The notes: generated by a model from the letters alone, not told the origin. A stretch of DNA of 64,000 nt from Cladopsammia gracilis (GCA_022457155.1 JAJGOT010000284.1:558001-622000), one strand, 5' to 3'. Shown: positions 19,507-31,275, counted from the stretch's first letter. Translations and numbers: made by a program.

Positions 19507-20010
19507 TACACCTAATTGCAACAATGTTGTGATAAAAAAATGAAAAATGAAATAAGCCACATAGGAATTAATTAGCTTAATCATCACAGCTTGCTGCATT
19601 GACAGGGAATCCACAGTTAATAGCTGTACCATGATAATCGTGCTATTCGTTCTATTGTATTTTCACAATTTCAAACTCTTGTTTGTAACGAACTTTTAGT
19701 TTTATCTTCATTTTTCTGTTAGCCTCTGGAGAAGGTTTGTTTCCAAACCGAAATATTGGGCAAATTTGTTTGAATATATACATTTTGTTTTATTCTTTTG
19801 TTTACTCCTTCATTGCCTTGCTGTAAGGATCAGTTTGCCGTTTTCTGATTTTTTTTATTAAATATAACGTGATTTATCTGCTGCATTCTGAGGGGTTTTG
19901 AGACCGTTCCTTTGGGCGTTTCTTTGTACGCCTAATTAATTCCTATTGTCCTTTTCTCGTTTTTTTTTTTTTTCATTTTTCTACAACAACATTATTGCAA
20001 TTAGGTGTAT
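19507..20010 (+). mobile_element. Hairpin-flanked Penelope-like 3' fragment
   Basis: The ends are inverted repeats (cacctaattgcaacaatgtt at 19509 and acaacattattgcaattagg near 19986, with aggaattaattag / ctaattaattcct inside). The centre (19640-19850) matches the minus strand of 49426-49600: cgaacttttagttttatctt, tctgttagcc, then gaaggtttgtttccaaaccg and a cgaaatattgggca segment. That region is the end of a GIY-YIG Penelope-like element there. Confidence 0.55.
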
Positions 20011-20247
20011 ATAGCGCGGTTTTCAACTGAGTGTCGAAAGTAATTTCGCAATTGCTAATTGAGGTTTCAGGCGTTGCTACGCTTTGTGATTGGCCAAAAA
20101 ATCGCGCGCCACTTTCTCGACCAATCAGAAATAAAACCAAAACCAATCGTGACCGGTGCTCGCACGCGTTTTCCCGCGCTTGGCACGGGCTACATGTATT
20201 TGCTTCGAGCTCTGATTGGTTCATTGGATTGTCTGTCTACCATTCCT
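20011..20247. mobile_element. Truncated copy of the intron-4 foldback MITE
   Basis: Starts gcggttttcaactgagtgtcg and carries the gattggccaaaaaatcgcgc, accaatcgtgac and tctgattggttcattggatt segments of the 15360-15643 element. The right end is cut by the next element. Confidence 0.6.
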
Positions 20248-20900
20248 ACTAATTTTCGCGCGTACTTAATTTCGCGAAAATTCGGAAGCTGTATTTCGCG
20301 AGTATTAATTTTTGCGATTCCAGGAACAAAGTGAACAAACGTGTATTTCCTTTCGCGATTTTGTGATTTCTTTAATCTCCCAAGCCCTAAAAGAATGTTC
20401 ACAAAATAGCTATATAGAACAAAAAAGAAATTAATTTTGAAGGGTACTAGCTTCGGGAACTGATTACCAAAACATAGTTTAAAACGCCCGAAAACACCGG
20501 CCAAGATTTTGGACTTAAAGTACCCTTGTAGGTTACACCTCATATACTTTCAGAAAACGGGACCTGAATTACAAGAAGTTAAATCAATTTAGCTTCCTTG
20601 GTAACATAAACGAAGCAGAACACAACAGCTTGCTATATACGAAACCAAGACCAGAAAGGAATGATTTTTTAAGAAATTGAAGGAAAGAAGTGACAGCTTT
20701 AATTCAGGACAATTACCAACAATTCTGTGACTCACAACCTTTATAATTTATGTATTGTTTTCTTTTATAATATGGTATCGGAGATTAAATTTCGCGATTT
20801 TAATTTTCACGCTCCCTTTTTTTCGCGAGAATTAATTTTCGCAACTTCTTTCAAAACGCGAAAATGGTGAAATTTAGTACGCGCGAAATTTTGTAAGAAT
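20248..20900. mobile_element. Foldback with TTTCGCGCGTAC termini
   Basis: Left end ctaattttcgcgcgtactta and right end tttagtacgcgcgaaatttt are inverted repeats with further ttcgcgaaaa / ttttcgcgag matches inside. A partial copy lies at 62965-63005. The open frame 20190-20543 is inside it and has no recognisable motif. Confidence 0.65.
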
Positions 20901-21225
20901 AAGGTACATTCAATTAGAATACTAAAATTAAACCGCTCTATATTGAGGATACTCAATTGTCTTCTTCCCGTTAGGAGCTTTTCAGGGATAATGAAACACA
21001 ACATTAGAAACAAATATTGCAAATGAAACTGATAACCAAGTTAAGAATTCCAAACTTGTAGGAGGCGAACCAGTTGGCTATTTTGCAAGCGTCGTCGAGG
21101 AATCGGAACTCGGGTCTACCCACGCCTCGGAGACCCAGAGGCAATTAGCTGGGGCGCGACGAAAATCGGCATAAGTTTTCTTTCAATTCCGGCACGCTAA
21201 CTACTCGACTCCGCTGATATCTGTT

Positions 21226-21260
21226 AGACCCTGAAGAAGAAAGGCTGTGTCTTTCGAAAT
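21226..21260 (+). mobile_element. Penelope-like 3' tail motif
   Basis: The layout ccctgaagaagaaaggctgt...cgaaatattgg resembles the ends of the GIY-YIG elements elsewhere in the window. Fragment only. Confidence 0.35.
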
Positions 21261-21319
21261 ATTGGAGTGGCAAATATATAAAACATCTATAAATAACGTG
21301 CTGGGTGAATACAAGGCTT

Positions 21320-21618
21320 AATAAATATGTATCCTGCGCAGCGTTAATTGTAGTTAAGTGAAAAAGTGTTAAGTTAACGCTGTAAAAAGTGTTAAAAATG
21401 AAACAAGACGTTTCGGCAATGCTGCCTTCATCAGTAGTAGGAACACATTTTTACACATGATGAAGGCAGCATTGCCGAAACGTCTAGTTTCATTTGTCAT
21501 TTTTTATTTTTTCATCAGTAGTAGGAACACATTTTTACTACTGATGAAGGCAGCATTGCCGAAACGTCTAGTTTCATTTTTAACACTTGTTACAGCGTTA
21601 AACTTAACACTTTTTCAC
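21320..21618. mobile_element. Palindromic Penelope-like tail insertion with 15-bp direct repeats
   Basis: A foldback (gtgaaaaagtgttaagttaa at 21359 against its complement before 21618) contains three copies, in two orientations, of gatgaaggcagcattgccga followed by aacgtct. It is bracketed by an exact 15-bp direct repeat GTGAATACAAGGCTT (21305-21319 and 21619-21633), which looks like a target-site duplication. Palindromic tail copies with a long variable duplication fit retrotransposition of a Penelope-like element (inference). Confidence 0.65.
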
Positions 21619-21936
21619 GTGAATACAAGGCTTCTCGAACAGTTATCTTTTGTACCGCAGTTGAACCCCGTTAAACGGTTAATCAAAATGAAAATCGTTA
21701 TTTGTATACGCTATATGCTTACATCTTAAACAATACCCATAGAAAATATAAGCTACTTCTCCTCCCCTTACTAATCTGAGGGATTTACTTTCAAATCTCC
21801 CACGGCATGCACGACTCCGGTTTCCAGTGAGTGCAAGGCGAAGACAATCCTCTGCCCCAGTCCCTGTTTGTAAATATTTTGACACTGTGACACATGCGCA
21901 GAGCAGCAGCCATCTGGAGGTGGAATGAACATGGCT

Positions 21937-22107
21937 GCAACTTTTTGGCAAGTTTTGGCCTTTCGAGCAACTTTTGAGCAACTTATGGTTTCGAGCATTT
22001 TTTCGGCAACTTATGGACCTTAAAGACCATAAGTTGCCGAAAAAAATGCTCGAAACCATAAGTTGCTCAAAAGTTGCTCGAAAGGCCAAAAGTTGCCAAA
22101 AAGTTGC
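21937..22107. repeat. Near-perfect 80-bp-arm palindrome
   Basis: Left arm 21937-22016 and right arm 22027-22107 are reverse complements with about two differences around a 10-base loop. Each arm repeats the words gcaactt and tcgagcaactt. Strong cruciform or hairpin potential. Frames crossing it are mirror images. Confidence 0.9.
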
Positions 22108-22224
22108 CGAGCAACTTGTGTAAAAGCCTACGAGTCTTTCACATTCTTTCTAAAAACCCGCGCCGTCACGCGAATTGCCGCTGACCGCCCGCGAAACTGC
22201 ATGAGTTCGGCCACCTTAAGGTCC

Positions 22225-22422
22225 GTACTTATGACTCTTACAGAGCGTAAATAAAATTACTATATAGCCGCTTCATTGCTGTCACTACATTTTATTGTAA
22301 AATAGTAATTATTACACGCCTTTTCAAACTTATGCTCGGGAGCAGTCAACATCAGAAGTGGTGTTATCTCGTGTCCAACAGTAAGAAACTGAACAAAGCG
22401 TAAATAAACTGACTTCCTTAAA
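22225..22422 (+). promoter_or_regulatory. Divergent upstream modules of gene B
   Basis: Contains cttatgctcgggagcag (22329-22345), catcagaa, and two agcgtaaata words (22245-22256 and 22397-22406) in the same order as the 160-bp modules upstream of genes A and C. Divergence is much larger than between A and C. Confidence 0.5.
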
Positions 22423-23090
22423 TTGTATCTTAATATTTACAAGAAACATATTTACAAGAACAGTGGGAGTCAAATATGTTAGAATTTTGTCCTGTTACAA
22501 CAGGGAGTATAGGGAAATTGGAGAACGTGAAATGGTTTCTCCATTATGATGTTTACTCGTTTTAAAGATTTCCCTTTATCCTTTCGCCGTTTCTCATTGC
22601 CCATGCAATCATCCCCCCCCCCACCCCCCGCGCGCTCCTCGGCAATTTTAAAGATAAAACCTTTATTTATAACCCATTGTTATCTTTAATAACAGGACAT
22701 CCTTCCGGACTGTTTGCTTTACACATCATCCTTCCGGTTTCTTTTATACTGACATCCTTCCTTTGATTTGTATCTTTTAATATTTACAAGAAACATTTTT
22801 ACAAGAACAGTGAGAGTTAAATATGTTAAAATTTTGTCCTTTTACAACAGGGAGTATAGGAAAATCGGAGAACGTGGAATGGCTTCCCCATTTAATTTTG
22901 ATGTTTACTCGTTTTAAAGATTTCCCTTTATCCGTTCGCCATTCTCATTGCCCAATCAACCCCCTGGCAATTTTAAAGATACACCTTTATTTATAACCCC
23001 TAAACCCATTATTATCTTTAATAATAGGACATCCTTCCGGACTGGTTGCTTTACACATCATCCTTCCTGTTTCGTTTATACATCCTTCCT
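22423..23090 (+). repeat. Direct duplication (about 345 bp) upstream of gene B
   Basis: Unit 1 (22423-22761) and unit 2 (22768-23090) share tatttacaagaaacat, acaacagggagtatag, ggagaacgtg, ttactcgttttaaagatttc and acatccttccggactg in order. The G/C-rich part of unit 1 (cccccccccaccccccgcgc) is shortened in unit 2. Confidence 0.8.
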
Positions 23091-23123
23091 GCTACATTGA
23101 CATCAGTGCCAGCGTCATGAGAC

Positions 23124-23211
23124 TATATAAATACCCTTCACGTTCTCGCACACTCTCAGTCTAAGATTTCCTAATCATTAAAACAGAAAGGATCAAAGCG
23201 GGATTGCACAC
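23124..23211 (+). promoter_or_regulatory. Gene B core promoter and noncoding first exon
   Basis: TATATAAATA at 23124-23133 is followed by a transcript-like stretch ending gggattgcacac|gtaagt (donor at 23212). The next matching acceptor is tttcgcag at 25665, 22 bp before gene B's start codon. The sequence of this exon differs from those of genes A and C. Joining is inferred. Confidence 0.5.
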
Positions 23212-23233
23212 GTAAGTAGTACTCCATCAATAG

Positions 23234-23417
23234 GCCATTTGCACGATGACGTCATATGACTACAACTACCAGAATCCTTCAGTTTTTTGCTTTGATGTGC
23301 AAATTAGGGCTATTGTTATTTAAACCGCACTGGGATTACAAAATTTAAATAAGAAAGGAAAAACGAAATGAATTCTGGTAGTTGTAGTCAAATGACGCCA
23401 TCGTGCAAATGGCCTAT
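23234..23417. mobile_element. Aggccatttgcacgatg MITE, copy 2
   Basis: Near-identical to 10943-11126, same orientation, again preceded by at and followed by attgc. It lies just after gene B's first-exon donor. Confidence 0.8.
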
Positions 23418-23421
23418 TGCT

Positions 23422-25078
23422 TTTAAGGTGTTTCCCTCCAGTTTCCGTGCAGCCACACCGACCATTTTTAATCGGCCGTTTAACTAACTTTCCTTTATTG
23501 AATTAGTATGAAACTTACACAAAGTATTGTACAAAGTTTGAAGTTTATAATAGTGTAACACTTTTGTAAATCGGATTTAAAATTGCGGAGATAAACGAGA
23601 AACATTGAAATCATTTGAGTCTAAATTCCCAGCGATTGCGATGATGATATTGTAGTTTTAGCACATTTCTACATATTTCAAAAACCGCGAGATAGATTTT
23701 TTTTAAACTTTTATAGTCGTTTCTTTATAATATGAACAACATTGTTTCGAAGTTTCATCTTGATTGAAACATTGCAACATGGTCAAATAAAACAATAAAG
23801 TTCACCTAAAACGCGATTGAGAAGTTGTGCTTTGATTGTACGGTTGAAGGCGCACGTCGCAAAGACAATTTAATTAATAGGCCATTTGCACGATGTCGTC
23901 ATTTGACTACAACTACCAGAATTCACTTCGTTTTTCCTTTGTTATTTAAATTTTGTAATCCCAGTGCGGTTTAAATAACAATAGCCCTAATTTGCACTAC
24001 AAAACAAAAAACTGAAGGATTCTGGTAGTTGTAGTCATATGACGTCATCGTGCAAATGGCCTATTCAGATGAAGTGTAACGCATTTCTGCGTGTTGAGAA
24101 TTATGCAAATCGAGTTGACTTCTTTCTTTTCCCTACAATTCAAAATGTCGAGAGTGTCCAGTGCACGTCAAATGCGAATAAAAAAACTGCTTTCAAATAA
24201 ACGTCCCACTGAAATTCGTGGGAATGATAAAAATAACGTGGAACACAGCCCCTAAACATTACTCCGCAAAACATGATGGTCACGCAGAAATGCGTTGCGC
24301 TTCACCTGAATTAATTAATTAAAGCGTCTTTGCGCGCCTTCAACCGTACAATCAAAACACAAAGTCTCAATCGCGTTTTGGGTGAACTTTATTATTTTAT
24401 TTGACCATGTTGCAATGTTTCAATCAAGATGAAACTTCGAGATAATGCTGTTCATATTATAAAGAAACGACCATATAAGTTTGGAAAAAAATCTATCTCG
24501 CGGTTTTTGAAATATATAGAAAAGCGCTAAAACTACAATATCAAGGACTCAGTAAAAAAACTATGGTTTCCTATAGAAAATCGAATCTCCAAAAATAAAA
24601 CGAGAAACACTTTCAAACTTTCATAGTTTCATCTCATACTATAAACACACATTTTGGCGTAAATTTGAGATTGAGAAATTAAACTTTTATAAGCTTAATT
24701 GAGGATTTTGCAGATGTGCTCATACACATGCAAAATCACAAGTTCGAAATGTTTTCCTGATTTACTCAAAATCGGCTTGACAAAAGTTTCTAATTTTTAG
24801 ATATTTTGTTTGCCATATGTCATAGTTTATCGTAATAGTTTTGATTTTTCTAGATGCCATCGCAATCGCTCGGAATTTAGACTCAAGTGATTTCAATTTT
24901 TCCCGTTTATCTCCGCAATTTTAAATCCGATTTACAAAATTGTTACAATCATATAAACTTCAAACTAAGCACAATATTTTGTGTAAGTTTCATACTAATT
25001 CAATAAAGGAAAGTTAGTTAAACGGCCGCTTAAAAATGGTCGGTGCGGCTACATGGAAACTGGAGGGAAACACCTTTG
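23422..25078. mobile_element. Large (1.65-kb) foldback with nested elements
   Basis: Termini aaggtgtttccctccagttt and its complement near 25050-25075. Left arm 23424-23875 pairs with 24310-25074, the right arm carrying an extra segment (about 24545-24855). The centre holds MITE copy 3 and a second hairpin (24068-24310, gcatttctgcgtg / cacgcagaaatgc). No coding capacity. It fills most of gene B's putative first intron. Confidence 0.75.
23878..24064. mobile_element. Aggccatttgcacgatg MITE, copy 3 (inverted)
   Basis: Same termini as copies 1 and 2 with the interior reversed. Inserted in the loop of the large foldback. Confidence 0.8.
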
Positions 25079-25099
25079 TTAAGAAAAACACTGGTCTAT

Positions 25100-25562
25100 G
25101 AGGGGGACATTGGGGATTTGCGGTGTTGCGGTGTTGCTCATTTTTTTATGCGGTGTTGCGGTGAATAAAATCCCCAGCTTGCGGTGTTGCGGTGATCTCA
25201 AACCCTACGGTGTGCGATGTTTGCGCTTTGAAGTCTGCGGTGTTCGGTGGAACGAAATTATCAGCGGTGTTGCCGTTCCCTGTTTGACCCTAAATTCGGC
25301 CTCTATATGTTATTTATTCCGTACTTATTATGAAAAGCACGTACCATTATGTTTAATTTGTAACAAAAAGCAGTCCAATACTGTCTAGTTAATCTTCAAT
25401 ACGTTACTGGTCGCCAATCCTAAGCCTTTTTCATTTATAAGTAACTTCACAAAAATATATATTGCGGTGACGGTGTTTTGTCGACTTTTCTTGCGGTGAT
25501 GCGGTGTTCGAGAATTTTTTTTTGCGGTGTTGCGGTGTTCAGAGCCCCCCAATGTCCCCCTC
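25100..25562. mobile_element. 463-bp element with 'gcggtgtt' repeats and 6-bp TSD
   Basis: Terminal inverted repeats gagggggacattgggg are exact. Direct repeats GTCTAT flank it at 25094-25099 and 25563-25568. The interior is a degenerate array of gcggtgttgcggtg. Inserted within 10 bp of the left border of the segmental duplication copy B. Confidence 0.85.
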
Positions 25563-25665
25563 GTCTATATACATTGGTGTTTTTTTAACCAACCACTGTT
25601 CTAGCCTGAATATAACTCATTTTACTATACACATCGCGGATTCTTTACTCGCTTTCATTTCGCAG

Positions 25666-25771
25666 AGTCACTTTGAGACCTATCGAGATGAAGACCGTTT
25701 TTGTCTTTGTTGCCTTGCTGGTCGGTGCCAACATGGATTTCTGCCGAGCAGCTAGCTTATTTGGAAACCAA
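25666..25771 (+). CDS. Gene B first coding exon
   Basis: Acceptor catttcgcag, 22-nt leader, ATG 25688, 28 codons, donor gtaagattg. The excess of replacements over gene A is concentrated here and in the adjoining upstream 100 bp. Confidence 0.75.
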
Positions 25772-28700
25772 GTAAGATTGTGCTGATTTTAACGTAGTTT
25801 GAGGACAAGCCATGAAAAAGCTGCAATGTTTTGTTTTAAAACTTCTTTATTAAATATTAACAGCCATGCATAAAATTGTTTCAATCGTGAAAAATAGTAC
25901 CGAGTTCAATAATACTTCATTGGTTTATCTCTATCATATTCAGGGGCTATAACCATTCTTAGTGTACAGGAAATGAAAAGTAGACAGTTGTTTTCTGTGA
26001 TACTGATTTACGAAAGAAACTAACTGGTGATTTCCACAGAAACCAAGTGAAACTGAGGGCGAGAAAATAGATGTAAGAGCCAGTGATGAGAATGATGTCA
26101 ATGATTTTCAGGTAAGAGCCGTACATTCTGACAGCTTGATTTTTACAATTTTAACCCTCGGACGCCTAAGGCTTTTCTCCGATTTTTTCAAGACCATTTA
26201 AGGTTAGTACATGCCTTCTTCAGTAGCTGTTCGTTTATCTTTGAAACACAGTTTGGTAAAGTTTGGTGACAACCAGTTGCTATGGTAACGAGATATGACG
26301 TATGACGTTATTATTATAAGCAGCATGGGGTCAAGCCAATTTTGAATAAAAATGCGTTTTCACCTTTTTTTAAGGTGAAAACAACAGAAACAATGTAAAA
26401 TCTTACCAAAAGCATCATCATGTAAGATTGTATCTTATTTTGCAACTCTAGCAAAACATATTTGCAATTTCCGCATTTTCCCGATAAATTTGAATTTTTA
26501 GTAAAATCCAAGATGGCGGCCATCTTGATTGACGTCACGGATCCCCAACGGAACCACATCACAGGCTATCTAGTAGACTTAAAATATTTCCGAAATATTG
26601 TAACATCGCAACCCCCCCCCCCCCCCCCCCCCAACCATCACTTTTATTTACACACGGGTGAACATCAGGCTAATAAACAAACAAGGCTAGTACATACAGT
26701 CAACTCTCTCATAGCGACCACTTCTTGTAAGCGACCACCTCCCGTAAGCGACCACCTTGTAAATAACCGTTTTGTTTCTAAGTCAAATACTGCTTCAAAA
26801 ACTCTCTCGTAAGCGACCACTACTAAATTTCTTAAGCGACCGCGACCACTTTTTAGGCCACAAATTTGACATATTCTTTTGTTTCCCGTTTCCGGTAAGC
26901 GACCACCCGGCATGATCACGTACGATCAATCGCGATCGTAATAAAATCATTACTCGAATGTCACAAAAGTTCAGTTTTTAATAGCGCTGACCCGGAGTGC
27001 TTACAGATAATAACAGTTTTTGCAGGAGCATTGTCTATTAATTTCATTTCTCAGCCCAAATGATTACCAAAATTTCCATTTCTAGCCACATGATTTCAAA
27101 AAAGTCCCACTACAATTATTGCTTCTGTTGGCTTTCTAAAGGTTGTTATTTAGGAATGTGTGCATATCTTTCCACATGGTCTTCATCTAATTGACACAGT
27201 CTGCAGTCAGCACAATAAAGCGTTTCTAAAGCTAACAGCCAGCACTGTTAGACTATCAATTTTCATGACGGCGTCCAAAACAAACCAATAAGCCAATCAA
27301 ATTTCAAATCATGAAAACTCCATCAATTCTTATGCTTACGTCGCTCCTGTTTACACGTAATTTTCTTGTGCTTATGCCTTGCGTCGTTCGTGTAAACCAG
27401 GCTTTAAAAGGTAGCTTAGTAATACATTGGTGCATCACTGTTCAAAGATAGACTAAAATGCACCTCTCAATCAATGAACAGCCAGCACGGGGCCCGGTTA
27501 CCCTCATAATTTCATTAGAAAATTAATTCTGTCTGAATTCGTCCTTTCTTTGTTTCTTTCTTTTTTTTTACCACGTATATAAAAGTACTAGACTTCACAG
27601 CTGTTTTCTGTGACACCCAGTTTACGAAATACCATTAACTACTGGTTTTCACAGATACCAAGTGAAACTGACGGTGAGAAGTCTCAGAAAATCATAGATA
27701 CAAGAACCAACCATCCCGGCTGTGGTCATGATGGGGTAAGTGCTGTAAAAATTCTGACAGGTAGATTGATTTCCAGAATTTTTAGCGGAATACATGCAAA
27801 ATTAATTTTATCAACAATGTGATAGGGTCTGAATGGGCCTGATTGTTTAAGAATTTAGTTGTGTCCCCTACAAGCCAAAAGAAAACAGCGCTTAAAAAAA
27901 TATCTCGCGTCATATGCAAAGTTCGGGTCAAAACGTCATACCGTCATTTCTCCGTCTTGTTTTTCACTCTTTTTTAATATATGTATATATATTTTTTAAT
28001 GAAAGATCATTCTGAAACCTTTATTTTGACACCCAAAAACAAATTTCGAGAAAATTGTCGATCTGAAGGTACTCTGTAACTTTTACACAAAACCAATTAC
28101 TGCGTTGGCGGCTGCATGAAACTGAAGTAACGAAAACGTACTTAATTAGCTTTTTTAAAAATAAGTAGGTCGTCTTCTCGTAATATTATTTGTTTTATTT
28201 CCATTTTACCTTTTTATATGGCTAAGCTAACATGTTTTTCTTTTCTTCTGGTCTATGTGCAGCATTACGAAAACCCCTCCGCTAATATTCAGGCTCAAAA
28301 TAAATATGTTGTGACCTACCATGCCAACCAAGGTATTAATTTATCTTGATTACATATCTCTAGTGGTTTATCGCGAGCGGTTTTTACTTGAGTGTCGTAA
28401 AACCAAAACCAAAGTCATCACTGGCCAATCACAACAGACACAGACAATCCAATGAACCAATCAGAACTCGAAGCAAATACATGTAGCCGGCGCCAAGCGC
28501 GGGAAAACGCGATTGGTTTTGGTTTGACCTTTGATCGGTTAGGTTGATAAATAAAGTGGCGCGAAAATTTTTAGCCAATCACAAAGCACCAAAGCAATTG
28601 CGAAACTACTTTCGACACTCATTTAAGAACAGCTCTATCATAGAGCAGTTTTCAATTGAGTGTCGTAAAACCAAAACCAAAGTAATTACTCTGACCAATC

Positions 28701-29632
28701 CCAGCAGTCGTAAACAATCCAATGAACCAATCAGAGCTCGAAGCAATTACATGTCGGCGGCGCCAAGCGCGGGAAAACGCGCGCAAGCAAGTCACGATTG
28801 GTTTTGGTTTTACTTCTGATTGGTCGAAAAAGTGGCGCGAGATCTTTTAGCCAATCACAAAGGGTAGCAATGCAAAACAAAAGCAATTGTGTAATTACTT
28901 TCGACACTCGATTGAAAACTGCTCTAATATAAAATAATTACCTTTCTAAACTTAAAGCTGGTTATTATTGGAAAAAAAGATTGTAAAAATCCTGACAACT
29001 AAAAGGGGCGATGTAGCAGCTCTCGTAAGGTCTCACACCATTGGTTCGATACCCCTTTGAGAGAACCGAATAGAACAAACAACACAACAATGGACCCTAG
29101 CCCTAAAAACAATAGCAGCTGTATGTGATTTACAAGGCCAATGAAAATAGAGGTTTCTGACAGCTGCTACACTAAAGGAAGGAAAATGGCTTTTAGTTTG
29201 AGTTATGCGTTTTCCTTGGACTTGCTTTAGTACTCCAGTATATAATGCTATATTATGGAGTATGATGTGCAAAATCAGTAAAACAAGGATTTCATAACTT
29301 GCCTTTTAGTTATCAGGGACTGGTCTGAAAGTTCCCGGTTCAGTGTTCTTGCAGGCGGTATGAAGTGCCATGGTGGAGTACTGCAGGTGCCCGTGTCTGG
29401 ACGGTACTATATCTACACTCAACTTTACTTCTATAACCACGGGAGAGCCTATCTTGCTGTGAACAACAAACATGTTACCATGATTCAAGCGCAATCAGGC
29501 AGCCAAGCTTCCTTGTACGCTGGCGGGGTGTTCAACCTGAAGGCTGGTGACCGCATCTCTGTGATTGCGGCCAACACGTTGAAACTCTACATGTTCAGTA
29601 TTCATAGTTACTTTGGCGCGTATTTGGTTTAA
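25688..29632 (+). CDS. Gene B: secreted TNF-superfamily ligand (paralogue of gene A)
   Basis: Coding exons 25688-25771, 26040-26111, 27655-27735, 28263-28332 and 29310-29632 keep all splice sites and phases, giving 209 residues with no disabling change. The signal peptide differs at five positions from gene A (MKTV start, LLVGANM). The mature part differs only at Gly46 to Asn and Glu180 to Lys as read here. The C-terminal TNF fold is intact (SGRYYIYTQLYF, YFGAYLV). Both copies therefore look functional. Gene B has a different upstream promoter region, so the pair could differ in expression (inference). Confidence 0.85.
29310..29632 (+). CDS. Gene B exon 5: TNF homology domain
   Basis: Acceptor gccttttag ends at 29309; phase 1 entry; TAA at 29630-29632. 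Sequence as gene A exon 5 apart from Lys for Glu in the AGGVFNLxAGD loop and silent changes. Confidence 0.9.
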
Positions 29633-29806
29633 AATTTGTTTTAGCTTAACGAAAACTTAACGCCGGTCACAATGGCAACTGCACCATAACCTCGTGAAAA
29701 AACCTCGGTTGCTTAAGTTTAGGGTTGCGCTGTTTTGTGGGAGAACGAGACATTGTAAATTCGTCTCGGGTTGCTTATTAGTTTAGATGCATGGCTGTAA
29801 TGTTGA

Positions 29807-29812
29807 AATAAA
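29807..29812 (+). terminator. Gene B polyadenylation signal AATAAA
   Basis: Same context as gene A (ttgaaataaagaaggatgg), 175 bases after the stop. Confidence 0.7.
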
Positions 29813-30799
29813 GAAGGATGGTGCTAGATCTGTGTGAGTTACTGACTGACAAATAATGCCACTTTGAACTTTCATAGGGGTATAATTTTTGTGTCTACAG
29901 CACATGTGCGCGTAGACACTATGCCATCAATGGCGTCACAGGAAGTTTGTTAACCGGAAGTTTATTATTTAACAGGAAGTTGCTTAACAACATTAACAAT
30001 TTTTATTAAAAAAGAACCGCCAACATCAGAATGACAGCTGTAACCATGACGCAATCCATTTATCACCAGGTAACCGAAAAAAAATATCGCAAATCAAAAA
30101 GCGCCCAGGGTTAATGATCGTTTGTGGCACGTGCCTCCTGAATCACATGACGACCTCTCCACGTTTTCCACAGATTATATCTGAACCGTTAAGGGGGTTC
30201 TGTCACCATTTTCAGTGTTATTTTAAAAAGTTAAAAGATATTTTTATATCAGTAGAAACGCAAAAATAATGGTCCAGTTTTGTTTAAAATTACTTTAATG
30301 AAAACTAATGAAACTATAAACAAGTGTCTCTGACTACAGATGGCCAGGATGGAAATGGATTGCAACTTGAAAAAATTGGTCATTTTTTTCAAGTTCGTTC
30401 AATGTGTTTTGGAAAATTTGCTAAAAACTGATTATGGTTTATTCTTTATACAATAATTTACTTGATGTCTAGATCTTGACTTGGTGTTCTATATAGCATT
30501 TTGTGTTTGAGGTAAGATGCTCAGTTTTAATTCTAGCACAGTCTGAGACAAAAACATAAAAACCGCCATGCCAAATTGACAGAAAAAGATCACACAAGAT
30601 GATAATGAAGGCCGCGAGAGACATCCGCGTGGGTTAAGAATATCATTGTTATCCACCAGGTGACCTAGTGTCAGTTGGCCTTCAACGGGTAGACTCCAAA
30701 ATTTCAAAAGAAAAAAGGTTGAATTAAGGAGGCTCGAAAGGGTTTCTTATAGCTCATGTACATGTCAGAACAATTAAACGTTAAAATTTAATGGTCTTA

Positions 30800-30924
30800 G
30801 GCCCAGTTCAAACGTCGAACTTCACATGTGCTGAATTGAACCTAATGCAAATGAGCAAAATCTATTGTTATTGCTAATTTGCATTAGATTCGGCACATGT
30901 GAAGTTCGACGTTTGAACTGGGCC
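30800..30924. mobile_element. 125-bp PIF/Harbinger-like MITE with TTA duplication
   Basis: Near-perfect palindrome starting ggcccagttcaaacgtcgaa, flanked by TTA (30797-30799 and 30925-30927). Copy A has the empty site ggtcttagtctctg near 17800-17815. A 3-bp TTA duplication and GGCCC termini are typical of PIF/Harbinger. Confidence 0.9.
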
Positions 30925-31235
30925 TTAGTCTCTGAAACAAATTATAGACAAGATTATGACAGGGTTGTTAAAGTTTCCTTCAAGGCCATTTCAGCTCCTG
31001 ACCATTTATGACGTCATATCTGTTGTCATGGTAACTATAACCCTCCAAAGACTTACCCCTCAAAAGTCAGTTTTTTTAATCTATCTTTAAAACTAACTTG
31101 GTGACCTATGTTTTTTATAAGCGTTTTTAAAAGTTTGCAATATTCTTCACTTCCTGTGTAAATTTGAAAAAAAAATCTGTATTGTGGAAATCGAAATAAA
31201 TCCAAAAAGGCCTTTTAAAGAGAAATTCCACTCTA

Positions 31236-31275
31236 TGACATACCAGTATTACCGATGTAATACTGGTATGTCATC
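31236..31275. repeat. Short perfect hairpin
   Basis: atgacataccagtatta and its complement taatactggtatgtcat separated by a few bases; copy-B-specific. Confidence 0.7.

Noticed and set aside
20190..20543. 117-codon minus-strand frame
   Set aside because: It lies inside a foldback element and its lysine/phenylalanine-rich translation has no recognisable motif.
21679..22089. 136-codon minus-strand frame
   Set aside because: Half of it is one arm of the 80-bp palindrome, which keeps both strands open by symmetry.
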